Assembly (NCBI RefSeq): GCF_026342405.1
Contig: NZ_JAPEMU010000001.1
Span: forward strand, 8,060,001-8,124,000
DNA length: 64,000 nt
Source of the DNA: Kitasatospora sp. NBC_00240
Lineage (GTDB): Bacteria > Actinomycetota > Actinomycetes > Streptomycetales > Streptomycetaceae
Direction of reading: 5' to 3'
Shown here: positions 15,568-50,177 of the stretch, one piece after another
Numbering within the stretch: the first letter of the stretch is position 1
Layout of the letters: every line of letters begins with the position of its first letter
Position numbers and translations under genes: made by a program
Notes under the pieces: model-generated
The model's database searches: none
The model's input: the letters and a program-made list of their open reading frames with translations, nothing else
What the model was told of the DNA's origin: nothing

Positions 15568-16851
15568 TCAGCCGGCCGGGCCGAGGAAGGACGCCCAGCC
15601 GCCGGCCGGGGCCTGGCCGACGGTGAGCGTGCGCAGCTTGCGCAGGGTGGACTGGTCCTGGACCTCCAGCCACTCCACGAACTGCCGGAAGGAGACGAGC
15701 CGGACGTCCGGCTTGCTCGCGATGGTCCGCATCGTCTCCTCGACGGCATCCATGTAGATGCCGCCGTTCCACTGCTCGAAGTGGTTGCCGATGAACAGGG
15801 GCGCCCGGTTGGTGCTGTAGGCGCGGTCGAAGGCGGCGAGGTACGAGTCCCGGGCCTGGGTGCGCCACTCGGGGTACTTGGCCGGGTCGCCCTTGGTGCT
15901 GGCGGCGGACTGGTTGGCGAGGATGTTGTAGTCCATCGACAGCACCTGGAAGGTGTGCCCGGGGAACGGCATGCCCTGCAGCGGGAAGTCCCAGATCTTG
16001 CCGTCCTGGACCTTCTGCGGCCAGATCTGCAGGCCGCCGGGCGAGCTGGCGTCGTACTTCCAGCCGAGCTTGGCGGCGGTCGGGAGCAGTGCCTTCTGCC
16101 CCTCCAGGCAGGGGGTGCGGCCGCCGATCAGCTCCTTGCGGTAGTCGAAGGGCAGTGGGTCGACGTCGGTGAAGCCGGTGTTGGTCCGCCACTGGGTGAC
16201 GAAGGAGACCGCCTGCTCGATCTCGCTCTCCCAGTCCTCGGAGGTCCACTTGTTGACGCCGTTGCCGTCCGATCGGGTCGAGCAGAAGTGCCCGTTGAAG
16301 TGGGTGCCGATCTCGTGGCCGGCCAGCCAGGCCTGGCTGATCAGCTTGACGGTGTTCCGGACGCCGTCGGCGGAGAGGTAGGGGATGTCGGAGGCGCCGA
16401 CGGCGTGTCCGGGCGGCCGGTAGAGTGCGGACTTCTCCTTCGGCAGGGTGTAGATGCCGGACAGGAAGAAGGTCATCGTGACCTCGAGCTCCGCCGCCAG
16501 GTTGAGGAACCGGGTGAACTGCTGGTCGCTGGTGGCGCCCGCGCCGTCCCAGGAGAAGATCACGAACTGCGGCGGCGGCTGGCCGGGAACCATCTTCGCG
16601 GGCTTCGGCTGGTTCGGCTGGGCGCCGGTGTCGGCGGTGGAGCCGTCCCCGATCGGCGTGCTCCGGCCCGCGCCCTCGGTCGGTCCGCCGCTTGCGCTCG
16701 GACCGTTGCCGCCGGCGGCGGCCGGGCCGTCCAGCGGATTTCCCTCCACGTCGACCGATCCGGAGCGGGGAGGTGCACAGGCGGCCACTGCCTGGAGGGC
16801 GGCCGCTCCGGCGGTGGCGATCAGGACGGTTCTGCGAGCGATGTCGGGCAC
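15568..16851 (-). CDS. Secreted NodB-like polysaccharide deacetylase family lipoprotein
   Basis: A 427-aa exported protein. The N-terminus has twin arginines and a hydrophobic stretch (ARRTVLIATAGAAALQAV) ending in a lipobox AVAAC, so it is probably a Tat-exported lipoprotein. A Pro/Gly/Ser linker to about residue 95 follows. The NodB-like barrel then shows FVIFSWDGAGATSDQQF with the catalytic-type Asp, and GHEIGTHFNGHF with the HxxxH metal site. The C-terminal motif includes PLFIGNHFEQWNGGIYMDAV. It may de-acetylate a cell-wall or extracellular glycan; the barrel diverges from classical NodB and activity is not certain. GTG 16851 follows GGAGG by 4 bp and places the signal peptide at the very N-terminus. 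Confidence 0.78.
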   Translation of the reverse strand: MPDIARRTVLIATAGAAALQAVAACAPPRSGSVDVEGNPLDGPAAAGGNGPSASGGPTEGAGRSTPIGDGSTADTGAQPNQPKPAKMVPGQPPPQFVIFSWDGAGATSDQQFTRFLNLAAELEVTMTFFLSGIYTLPKEKSALYRPPGHAVGASDIPYLSADGVRNTVKLISQAWLAGHEIGTHFNGHFCSTRSDGNGVNKWTSEDWESEIEQAVSFVTQWRTNTGFTDVDPLPFDYRKELIGGRTPCLEGQKALLPTAAKLGWKYDASSPGGLQIWPQKVQDGKIWDFPLQGMPFPGHTFQVLSMDYNILANQSAASTKGDPAKYPEWRTQARDSYLAAFDRAYSTNRAPLFIGNHFEQWNGGIYMDAVEETMRTIASKPDVRLVSFRQFVEWLEVQDQSTLRKLRTLTVGQAPAGGWASFLGPAG

Positions 16852-17473
16852 GGTGCCTCCGAAAGGCGCTGGGCGGACGGTGCGGACGGCCCCGGACACA
16901 CGGGTGACGTCGGGACCCTGCCGGCCGGTGACGGTCGATCAGGTGATCACCCGTTAGAGAGGCGGCAGAGGTCCCCCCATCCCGCCCTGTTGCCGTCCCG
17001 TGACCGCAATGGAACACAATCGGACATCGCCGCCCGGATCGTCACCTGCCGAGTCGGCCTGTCGTTCCGTCGGCCTGCCCTCCCGGCCGCGACCGGCCCG
17101 CTCCGGGCGGAGGCGACCCGTCCTGCCTGGTCAAGACCGTCCGGCGGGCTCCCCTGTCGGAGGCCGTCCGAGCGATTACGAGGGAACGACTCTGACGGAG
17201 CGTCAAGAACATCTGTGCGTCCGGTGCCTTGACGCCACGCGCGCCAGGGTCTTCCATGTCACTGCGAGTCGGAACCTGTTGGATTGCGTCTCCTTCTGTT
17301 TCGCTGACTCCGCACACCTTCGCGCCTGGCGTCCACCCACCGCCCGGCTTCCCCGGCCTGGTCCGGTCAGGCCTGGCGCCACGCCTTCACTCCCGGCCTG
17401 TGCCCTGGTGCGCCCGGTTCCCGACCATGCGCCGGGCCGGCACGTCCGGCCCCCACCCACGCAAGGAGCGCTC
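16852..17473. other. Divergent intergenic region between deacetylase and alpha-galactosidase genes
   Basis: A 622-bp non-coding stretch. It contains an inverted repeat GCGTCAAG (17200-17207) and CTTGACGC (17228-17235) separated by 20 bp. The right arm also includes TTGACG, which could serve as a -35 element for the alpha-galactosidase gene about 240 bp downstream, although I see no good -10. A GATCAGGTGATC near-palindrome lies around 16937-16948. Short open frames here lack ribosome sites and protein character. Confidence 0.45.
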
Positions 17474-18847
17474 ATGTCCCACCGAGAGACCCGCCCCGGC
17501 CGCAGACCGCTCGCGGCGACCGCCGTGCTCATGCTGCTGGCGGGCGGCGGAACCGCCGTCACCACCCAGCTCACGGCGGCGACCGCGAGCGCCGCCACCG
17601 TCCCGCTGGCCGCCACGCCGCCGATGGGCTGGAACCCCTGGACCTACCTGCGCTGTTCGGGCACGATGAACGAGAAGACGGTCAAGGCGAACATCGACGC
17701 CATGGTCACCAGCGGCCTCAAAGCCGCCGGTTACGCGTACGTCAACCTGGACGACTGCTGGGCCGCCCAGCAGCGTGGCGCCGACGGCCGGCTGCAGGCC
17801 GACCCGGTGCGCTTTCCGAGCGGCATCAAGTCGCTGGCCGACTACGCCCACGCCAAGGGGCTGAAGTTCGGCGTCTACTCCAGCGCGGGCACGGCCACCT
17901 GCGCCGGTGTGGGCCCGGGCACCAAGGGCTTCCCGGGCGGCCAGGGCCACGAGGCGGTCGACGCCGACACCTGGTACTCCTGGGGGGTCGACTACCTCAA
18001 GTACGACGCCTGCAACTCCACCCCGCCCGCGGCGAACGACCCCGAGAACAAGGCGCGTTACCAGGCCATGGGCGACGCGCTGAAAGCGGCCGGCCAGCGC
18101 TACGGGCGGCAGATCGTGTACTCGATCTGCGACCCCGTACCCAGCGCCCCGACCTGGGCGCCCACGATGGGCAACCTGTGGCGCACCACCGGCGACATCG
18201 GCCGCAAGTACGGCTCGATGACGGCCAACTTCCACGAGAACAGCAAGCTCTCCGCCTACGCGAAGCCCGGCGCCTGGAACGACCCGGACATGCTGCTCAC
18301 GGGCAACTACCACATGTCCGACAACGACCCGGCCCGGCCCGGTCTGAACCCGGTCGAGGAGCGCAGCCAGTTCAGCCTCTGGGCCGAGATGGCGGCCCCG
18401 CTGATCATCAGCACCGACCTGCCCGCCCAGCTCCAGGAGAAGGCGGCCGGCGTCGAGCGCGGCAGGACCACCTTCGACGTCCTGCTGAACAAGGACGTCA
18501 TCGCCGTCGACCAGGACCCCCTGGGCAAGCAGGGCACCGTCGTCTCCCGGGTGGACCTGCTGCCCCCGCTGCCGAACAACAGGGTGCGCGACCGCCTGGA
18601 CGAGCGCTTCGCCACGGTGCTGACCAAGCCGCTGGCCGACGGCAGCCGCGCCGTCACCCTCACCAACGAGGGCGACACCGACCGGGCCATGTCCACCAAC
18701 ACCACCGAGATCGGCCTGCGGGGCGCCGACAACTACACCGTCAAGGACCTCTGGACCAAGCAGGTCACCGTCTACACCGGCTCCTACTTCCACTTCACCG
18801 TCCCCGCGCACGCCACCGTCATGATCACGGTCACCCCGACCAACTAG
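17474..18847 (+). CDS. Secreted alpha-galactosidase, glycoside hydrolase family 27
   Basis: A 457-aa secreted retaining glycosidase that removes terminal alpha-galactose from oligosaccharides or galactomannans. A signal peptide with an RR pair at 10-11 and a hydrophobic core ends near ATASA (residue 40). The GH27 barrel starts with PPMGWNPWTYLRCSG, includes NLDDCWAAQQRG, and has the nucleophile Asp178 in YLKYDACNS and the acid/base Asp241 in WRTTGDIG. AWNDPDMLL and SLWAEMAAPLIISTDL follow, then the C-terminal beta domain. No carbohydrate-binding module is attached. ATG 17474 has AAGGAG 5 bp upstream. The gene is monocistronic, with a hairpin overlapping its stop codon. Confidence 0.92.
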   Translation: MSHRETRPGRRPLAATAVLMLLAGGGTAVTTQLTAATASAATVPLAATPPMGWNPWTYLRCSGTMNEKTVKANIDAMVTSGLKAAGYAYVNLDDCWAAQQRGADGRLQADPVRFPSGIKSLADYAHAKGLKFGVYSSAGTATCAGVGPGTKGFPGGQGHEAVDADTWYSWGVDYLKYDACNSTPPAANDPENKARYQAMGDALKAAGQRYGRQIVYSICDPVPSAPTWAPTMGNLWRTTGDIGRKYGSMTANFHENSKLSAYAKPGAWNDPDMLLTGNYHMSDNDPARPGLNPVEERSQFSLWAEMAAPLIISTDLPAQLQEKAAGVERGRTTFDVLLNKDVIAVDQDPLGKQGTVVSRVDLLPPLPNNRVRDRLDERFATVLTKPLADGSRAVTLTNEGDTDRAMSTNTTEIGLRGADNYTVKDLWTKQVTVYTGSYFHFTVPAHATVMITVTPTN

Positions 18848-18859
18848 GGCAGGCCCTAG
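18844..18859 (+). terminator. Short hairpin overlapping the alpha-galactosidase stop codon
   Basis: CTAGGGC-AG-GCCCTAG forms a 7-bp stem with a nominal 2-nt loop and includes the TAG stop. It is followed by GC-rich sequence before the convergent TetR gene. It may act as a weak terminator. Confidence 0.35.
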
Positions 18860-18950
18860 CCCTCCGGTGGGCGGGGCCTGGCCTGACCTGACGATGCAGC
18901 CGGCCTGCGGAACAGCAGGGGGACGCCTCCCGCCGGCCACCGGGTCGGGC

Positions 18951-19643
18951 TCACTCCGGCAGCGTCAGCAGGCCGTCCAGTTCCGCGGCGAAGAGCAGGG
19001 CGGGGTCGAACCCCATGCCGGTGAAGTGGCCGGCGAGTTCGAGGGACAGTACGCCGTGCAGGCGGGTCCAGAAGGTGAGAAACCGGTGGAGGGCGGCAGG
19101 GGTGGCCGGGTGGCCGCCGGCCCAGTCCCGGTGGTCCGCCAGGTGCCTGCCGAACGAGGCCGGGGAGTCGGCCGAGGTCCGGGAGTCGGCCGGGGCGAGC
19201 GCCGTGCAGGCGTCGACCAGGATGGTCATGATCTCGGAGGAGACGGCGGTGGTGTCCTCGGGCGCGTGGTAGTTGGGGACGGGGGTGCCGTAGATGAGGA
19301 AGTACCGCTGGGGATCCGCCAGGGCCCAGTCGCGCAGGGCGTGTGCCAGCCCGGCCAGGTCGGCGCCCGTGGCGGCAGCCGCGCGGAGGGTGTCGGCGAG
19401 GCTTCGGTACGCCTCCCGGACGAGTTCGGTGATCAGGTCGTCGCGGCTGGCGAAGTAGCGGTAGAGCGCGGGTCCGCTCAGGCCCATCTGCTTGGCGATC
19501 GCGTTGAGGGAGAGCGCGGACGCCCCGGCCGTGGCGATCTGCTTCCAGGCCTGTTGCACGATCTCGGCGCGTACCTGGATCCGGTAGCGCTCGCGCGGGG
19601 TGGTTGCGTCCGTGGTCACCACAGCCTGCCCTTCTCCAGTCAC
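18951..19643 (-). CDS. TetR-family regulator with WHG-type C-terminal domain
   Basis: A 230-aa TetR regulator. The HTH covers about residues 20-65 (YRIQVRAEIVQQAWKQIATA, ASALSLNAIAKQMGLSGPAL, YRYFASRDDLI). The C-terminal domain fits the TetR_C_13/WHG type (ALRDWALADPQRYFLIYGTP, FLTFWTRLHGVLSLELAGHF). The GTG at 19643 is the longest start; a GTG at 19622, preceded by GGAGAAGG, would give 223 aa and has the better ribosome site. It is divergent from a secreted SRPBCC protein gene, and a semi-palindrome over that gene's -10 region is its likely operator. Confidence 0.88.
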   Translation of the reverse strand: MTGEGQAVVTTDATTPRERYRIQVRAEIVQQAWKQIATAGASALSLNAIAKQMGLSGPALYRYFASRDDLITELVREAYRSLADTLRAAAATGADLAGLAHALRDWALADPQRYFLIYGTPVPNYHAPEDTTAVSSEIMTILVDACTALAPADSRTSADSPASFGRHLADHRDWAGGHPATPAALHRFLTFWTRLHGVLSLELAGHFTGMGFDPALLFAAELDGLLTLPE

Positions 19644-19686
19644 AGCTACATGCTCATTGGTTAGTTAGAACCTATCACGAAGACTG

Positions 19687-19723
19687 TTGACCTTCCGCCC
19701 GGGTTCGAGTTACAACTTCTAAC
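19687..19723 (+). promoter_or_regulatory. Promoter of the SRPBCC gene with overlapping candidate TetR operator
   Basis: TTGACC (19687-19692), an 18-bp spacer and TACAAC (19711-19716) form a good vegetative-type promoter. The 15-bp semi-palindrome GTTAcAAcTTcTAAC (19709-19723) sits directly on the -10 element. A related GTTAGAA half-site occurs at 19664-19670. This layout fits repression by the divergently encoded TetR protein. Confidence 0.55.
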
Positions 19724-19758
19724 GAACGCGCAATCATCTAGCTATCCGGGAGGCCTCC

Positions 19759-20388
19759 ATGCCCAGCAGTCGCGCCACCCTGCTCGCCGTCCCGCTCGCC
19801 GCCGGCCTCCTCTGCGCGGCGATCGCGCCCGCCGCCGCCACCGCACCCCACGACGACCGCCCCGGCGACTCCCTGACCTGCCGGGGGCAGGGAGTCGACC
19901 CCGACGCCCGCGTCCGCCACCGGGCCGAGATCGTGGTCCACGCCCCGCTGCGCACCGTCTGGCACCTGCAGGCCGACGTGGAGCACTGGCCGACCTGGCA
20001 GGCACCGGTCAAGACCGCGGAACGCCTCGACGGCGGCCCGTTCCGCAACGGCTCGGTGTTCCGGTGGACGACCCCGGTGCCGCCCAACCCCGCGACTCCC
20101 GCCACCGGCCTGGAGATCACCTCGACCGTCGAGCAGCTCCGGCGCGAGTCCTGCATCCGCTGGACCGGCCCGGCGATCGGTGAAGGCCTGCACATCGACG
20201 GCGTCCACGTGTGGAACTTCACCGAGGTCGAGGACGGCGTCCGGGTGACCACCGAAGAGACCCACACCGGCCCCCAGGTCGATGCCGACGTTCCGACGGC
20301 GACCGAAATCCTCCGACAGGGCCTCGAAGCCTGGCTGCGTGACCTGAAGAGCACCGCCGAAGCCCTCACCCACGACCGGCCGTGCTGA
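19759..20388 (+). CDS. Secreted SRPBCC (START/polyketide cyclase-like) family protein
   Basis: A 209-aa protein with a Sec-type signal peptide (MPSSRATLLAVPLAAGLLCA, cleavage near AAATA, residue 28). The mature part has the SRPBCC fold: RHRAEIVVHAPLRTVWHLQA, DVEHWPTWQAPVKTAERLD, then GSVFRWTT and the late helix ATEILRQGLEAWLRDLKSTA. This fold makes a deep hydrophobic cavity used to bind or cyclise lipids and polyketides. The export signal is unusual for the fold and suggests a lipid- or metabolite-binding role outside the cell. ATG 19759 follows GGGAGG. Expression is probably set by the divergent TetR gene. Confidence 0.8.
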   Translation: MPSSRATLLAVPLAAGLLCAAIAPAAATAPHDDRPGDSLTCRGQGVDPDARVRHRAEIVVHAPLRTVWHLQADVEHWPTWQAPVKTAERLDGGPFRNGSVFRWTTPVPPNPATPATGLEITSTVEQLRRESCIRWTGPAIGEGLHIDGVHVWNFTEVEDGVRVTTEETHTGPQVDADVPTATEILRQGLEAWLRDLKSTAEALTHDRPC

Positions 20389-20466
20389 CACCCGTACCGG
20401 AACGTCCCCGGCGCGGTCGGACCCGGCCCCGTTCGCAGTGGGCCTGCCCGCCGGTGCCCCGGGGGG

Positions 20467-20755
20467 GCGATCGCCGAGAAGTTCGCGATCGTCGGGCACT
20501 CGCAGGGCGGGCAGGCCGCGTTGTTCGCCGCCCACCACGCTCCCGAGCGGGTCGGGAGCGACCTGGTGGGGGTGGTGGCGATCGCCCCCACCAGGTCGCT
20601 CCCGACCCGCTCGGCCTGGTACGGCTCGGCACCACCGACACCGGGACGGGGGAGGGGTTCGCGTTCACCCCGTTGTTCCTGGCCGGCGCCGGCGCCGTCG
20701 CCGCCGGCCCGTCCGTGCCGCGGGCCGGAAGCCGTGGCCGGCCGGTGGTCGTCCG
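20467..20755 (+). pseudogene. Relic of an alpha/beta-hydrolase (secretory lipase-like)
   Basis: Frame 20467-20592 reads AIAEKFAIVGHSQGGQAALF followed by AAHHAPERVGSDLVGVVAIA. The GHSQGG nucleophile elbow is in the setting typical of secretory lipases. No start, no upstream lid or oxyanion region and no downstream acid/His are found. Homology ends inside a perfect inverted repeat (20543-20614). Beyond it, in another frame, GEGFAFTPLFLAGAGAVAAG may be a further piece of the same family. The gene appears to have been destroyed by deletion plus local inverted duplication. Confidence 0.55.
20543..20614. repeat. Perfect 30-bp inverted repeat with 12-bp loop
   Basis: Bases 20543-20572 are exactly complementary to 20585-20614, with a 12-bp loop at 20573-20584. 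The left arm lies in the lipase-relic coding sequence and the right arm is its inverted copy. The stem is very GC-rich and could also stop transcription from either side (the SRPBCC gene ends at 20388, and the carboxylase pair ends leftward at 20756). Confidence 0.9.
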
Positions 20756-20965
20756 TCAGGCGGCCTGCTGCCAGCTGACCGGGGAGAAGTACGGCGGGCG
20801 GCGCTCCCGGCGCTGCCAGGTGGCGATCGGCTCGGCCTGCTCGGCCGCGGCGGCCTGCCGGGCTGCCGCGGCGCGGGCCATCAGCACGGCCGCCAGAGCG
20901 GCGAGTTCCTCGTCGGAGAGCGCGCCGCGGACGATGCGGACAAGAGGTTCGGCGGGAACGGCCAT
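20756..20965 (-). CDS. accE: Acyl-CoA carboxylase epsilon subunit
   Basis: A 69-aa subunit of the actinobacterial acyl-CoA carboxylase complex. The recognisable part is LVRIVRGALSDEELAALAAV followed by an Ala/Arg-rich helix, and a C-terminal W..R...R...FSP segment (TWQRRERRPPYFSPVSW) typical of this small protein. The epsilon subunit bridges the biotin-carboxylase/BCCP alpha chain and the carboxyltransferase beta chain and raises activity. ATG 20965 follows GGAGAA. It lies 72 bp downstream of the beta-subunit gene and is surely co-transcribed. Confidence 0.85.
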   Translation of the reverse strand: MAVPAEPLVRIVRGALSDEELAALAAVLMARAAAARQAAAAEQAEPIATWQRRERRPPYFSPVSWQQAA

Positions 20966-21037
20966 GATCCGGTTTCTCCAGGGCGGATGCGTGGTGTGTG
21001 GGGGTGACGCCGAACCGAGGGGCGCGGAACGGCACTG

Positions 21038-22639
21038 TCACATCGGCGGGTTGCCGTGCTTGCGGCTGGGCAGGTCGGCGTGCTTGGTGCGGAGCATGGC
21101 CAGGGAGGAGGCGAGCACGGCGCGGGTCTCGGCCGGGTCGATGACGTCGTCGACGAGGCCGCGCTCGGCCGCGTAGTACGGGTGCATCAGCTCGCTCCTG
21201 TACTCCTTGATCTTCTGCGCGCGCATCGCCTCGGGGTCGTCGGCGCCGTTGATGTCGCGGCGGAAGATGACGCCTGCGGCGCCCTCGGCGCCCATCACGG
21301 CGATCTCGTTGGTGGGCCAGGCGAAGGACAGGTCCGCGCCGATCGAGCGGGAGTCCATCACGATGTACGCGCCGCCGTAGGCCTTGCGCAGGATCAGCTG
21401 GATCCGCGGCACGGTGGCGTTGCAGTACGCGTAGAGCAGCTTGGCGCCGTGCCGGATGATGCCGTCGTGCTCCTGGTCGACGCCGGGCAGGAAGCCCGGC
21501 ACGTCCAGCATGGTCACCAGCGGGATGTTGAAGGCGTCGCACATCTGGACGAAGCGGGCGGCCTTCTCGGAGGCGTTGATGTCCAGCACGCCGGCCAGCG
21601 ACTGCGGCTGGTTGGCGATGATGCCGGTCACATGGCCGTCGATCCGGGCCAGCACGCACAGCACGTTGGTGGCCCAGCGCTCGTGGATCTCCAGGAACTC
21701 GCCGTGGTCGACGATCTCCTCGATCACCTTGCGCATGTCGTAGGGGCGGTTGCCGTCGGCGGGCACGAGGTCCAGCAGCGAGTCGTTGCGCCGGTCCACC
21801 GGGTCGTCGTTGACGCTGGCCGGCGGCATCTCACGGTTGTTCTGCGGCAGCAGCGACAGGAGGTAGCGGACCTCCTCGATGCAGCTCTGCTCGTCGTCGT
21901 AGGCGAAGTGCGACACACCGGAGACCGCGGAGTGGACGTCGGCGCCGCCGAGGCCGTTCTGGCTGATCTTCTCGCCGGTCACGGCCTGCACCACGTCCGG
22001 ACCGGTGATGAACATCTGCGAGGTCTCGCGGACCATGAAGACGAAGTCGGTCAGCGCGGGGGAGTAGGCGGCGCCACCGGCGCACGGGCCGAGCATCACC
22101 GAGATCTGCGGGATGACGCCGGAGGCCCGGGTGTTGCGCTGGAAGATGCCGCCGTACCCGGCCAGCGCCGTGACACCCTCCTGGATCCGGGCACCGGCGC
22201 CGTCGTTCAACGAGATCAGCGGGGCACCCGCCGCGATGGCCATGTCCATGATCTTGTGGATCTTCTGCGCATGGGCCTCACCCAGCGCGCCGCCGAAGAT
22301 CCGGAAGTCGTGCGCGTACGTGAACACGGTCCGCCCGTGCACCGTGCCCCAACCGACGACCACACCATCGGTGTGCGGCTTCCTCGCCTCCAGACCGAAA
22401 CCCGTCGCCCGGTGCCGACGCAACGGCTCCACCTCACGGAACGAACCCTCGTCCAGCAGCAGATCGATCCGCTCCCGAGCGGTCAACTTCCCCTTCGCAT
22501 GCTGCGCCTCGGTCGCCTGCTCACTCGGGCCGCTGCGCACCTTCTCGCGCAGTTCGTGCAGCTCGGCGACCCGCCCGCGGGCGTCGGCAGGGATCTCGGG
22601 GATCTCGTCACCGACCGGCGCCTCATGCACAACCGTCAT
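21038..22639 (-). CDS. Acyl-CoA carboxylase carboxyltransferase beta subunit (AccB/PccB type)
   Basis: A 533-aa carboxyltransferase that moves CO2 from biotin to acetyl- or propionyl-CoA, giving malonyl- or methylmalonyl-CoA. Both halves of the crotonase-like fold are present: GKLTARERIDLLLDEGSF, LISLNDGAGARIQEGV and LGPCAGGAAYSPAL in the N-half; MLDVPGFLPGVDQEHDGIIR, AYGGAYIVMDSRSIGADLSF and NEIAVMGAEGAAGVIFRR in the C-half. Length and order match the PccB-type subunits of Streptomyces. ATG 22639 is used because the family N-terminus MTVVHE starts there and GGAG lies 9 bp upstream; the longer frame is not conserved-looking. It is divergent from the PKS genes. It may supply extender units, but a housekeeping role is equally possible. 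Confidence 0.92.
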   Translation of the reverse strand: MTVVHEAPVGDEIPEIPADARGRVAELHELREKVRSGPSEQATEAQHAKGKLTARERIDLLLDEGSFREVEPLRRHRATGFGLEARKPHTDGVVVGWGTVHGRTVFTYAHDFRIFGGALGEAHAQKIHKIMDMAIAAGAPLISLNDGAGARIQEGVTALAGYGGIFQRNTRASGVIPQISVMLGPCAGGAAYSPALTDFVFMVRETSQMFITGPDVVQAVTGEKISQNGLGGADVHSAVSGVSHFAYDDEQSCIEEVRYLLSLLPQNNREMPPASVNDDPVDRRNDSLLDLVPADGNRPYDMRKVIEEIVDHGEFLEIHERWATNVLCVLARIDGHVTGIIANQPQSLAGVLDINASEKAARFVQMCDAFNIPLVTMLDVPGFLPGVDQEHDGIIRHGAKLLYAYCNATVPRIQLILRKAYGGAYIVMDSRSIGADLSFAWPTNEIAVMGAEGAAGVIFRRDINGADDPEAMRAQKIKEYRSELMHPYYAAERGLVDDVIDPAETRAVLASSLAMLRTKHADLPSRKHGNPPM

Positions 22640-22838
22640 CTCGAACCACTCCAAGGGTGAGGGAACCGTCCGAGTCCGCAGGCCGGCGATCCGCATCGCT
22701 GGGCGAACACATCTTCGGTTCAGCACACTACTGAACCAGGAGACATGATGGCGGACGGTTGATCAAGTTCGCTTCCACGACCGAGCGTTGTTGGGACATC
22801 TGGCTGATACTGCGTCACGATCGCCCGAAATCAGCGCT

Positions 22839-22861
22839 CCGATCGGACCGAAACCGATCGG
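22839..22861. promoter_or_regulatory. Paired CCGATCGG palindromes, candidate regulator site
   Basis: CCGATCGG occurs twice with the 7-bp spacer ACCGAAA between the copies (period 15 bp). A further GATCGG lies at 23030-23035 beside the promoter candidate. Two self-complementary octamers so close together in a control region suggest a protein-binding site. Which regulator binds is unknown. Confidence 0.4.
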
Positions 22862-23023
22862 TGGCGGGATTTTTCCGGGCCGGCCGGGTGGGCGATCTTG
22901 CGACCGCTGGTCGGTGCACATCGCTTGCATGGAAGGCAAGTTGAGGGTGGGCAGAGTGGCCTGACTGACCGATTTTGTTGCCTCCTGTCCACTCCTCGTC
23001 AGCATGCCTCGCCAAGCGTTTAC

Positions 23024-23053
23024 TTGACGATCGGTTAGATCTTGCAGGATTCT
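23024..23053 (+). promoter_or_regulatory. Weak promoter candidate upstream of the small ORF and PKS
   Basis: TTGACG (23024-23029) is followed after 18 bp by GATTCT (23048-23053). The -35 element is good and the -10 element is poor. It lies about 50 bp before the small ORF and about 500 bp before the PKS start. Confidence 0.3.
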
Positions 23054-23104
23054 GGTTCCGCGAAGGGCATGTCCATGGGTGTCGACAAGGGGGGAGGTCC
23101 CTGC

Positions 23105-23305
23105 ATGGCCGGAAGCGGTCACCTCAGGGCCTTGACCCGCAGGACATCATGGAATACCCCTGCCCGTGCCGAGCTGTCCCGGGCCGCCGGCGGACGGAAT
23201 GCCACCAGTGCGGGCATTCGACAAGCGCAGGTCAGGGCCTGCGCGAAAGAGGACCGCGGCGGCTGGGAGCGCATCAAGGCACGAACCGACACGCAATTCG
23301 GCTGA
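23105..23305 (+). CDS. Small ORF with strong ribosome binding site (66 aa), unknown
   Basis: ATG 23105 lies 7 bp after GGGGGGAGG (23089-23097), one of the best Shine-Dalgarno sites in the window. It opens a 66-aa frame that stops 240 bp before the first PKS gene. The peptide is basic, with MAGSGHLRALTRRTSWNTPA at the start and KEDRGGWERIKARTDTQFG at the end, and has no signal peptide, membrane segment or motif I recognise. Codon bias is weaker than in the confirmed genes. It could be a leader peptide affecting PKS expression, a small unknown protein or chance. Confidence 0.35.
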   Translation: MAGSGHLRALTRRTSWNTPARAELSRAAGGRNATSAGIRQAQVRACAKEDRGGWERIKARTDTQFG

Positions 23306-23547
23306 TCGTCATCCAAGGACGGGGCGGATTGCGCTGCGCCGAAAGGGCGAGGTCGGGCGAGGTCCTGGCACCGGTCGGCGGGATCCGGCAATGACGCCGG
23401 TCCGGTGTGCCTGTTGATCCCTGTCCGGCGTTCCGGCTCCGACATGTGCAATTGATTCTCGATGCCGAGACGCGCCCGCTGCCGTGGCACAGCCACGGCG
23501 GCAGTCCGTCACGGCCGGGCCACCGGGATGTCAAGAGGGGTCTTCCC

Positions 23548-50040
<26,493 letters not shown>

Positions 50041-50177
50041 CCTGGACCGGGCTCGCCGCCCCGGTCGCCCCGGTCGCTGAGAAGCCCGCCGTCGTGGCAG
50101 CCCCGGACGCCGTTGCCGCACAGCCCGCCGCGACCCGCGCCCCCGCCGTCGCGGCCGAGACCCCGGCCGCCACCGCT

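Larger units (their letters stand above)
22640..23547. other. Divergent control region between the carboxylase pair and the PKS genes
   Basis: About 900 bp, less GC-rich than the flanking genes in places. It holds two CCGATCGG palindromes (22839-22846 and 22854-22861), a weak TTGACG promoter candidate (23024-23053) and a small ORF with a strong ribosome site (23105-23305), each listed separately. The PKS transcript would have a long leader if it starts at the promoter candidate. No regulator gene is encoded here. Confidence 0.6.
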
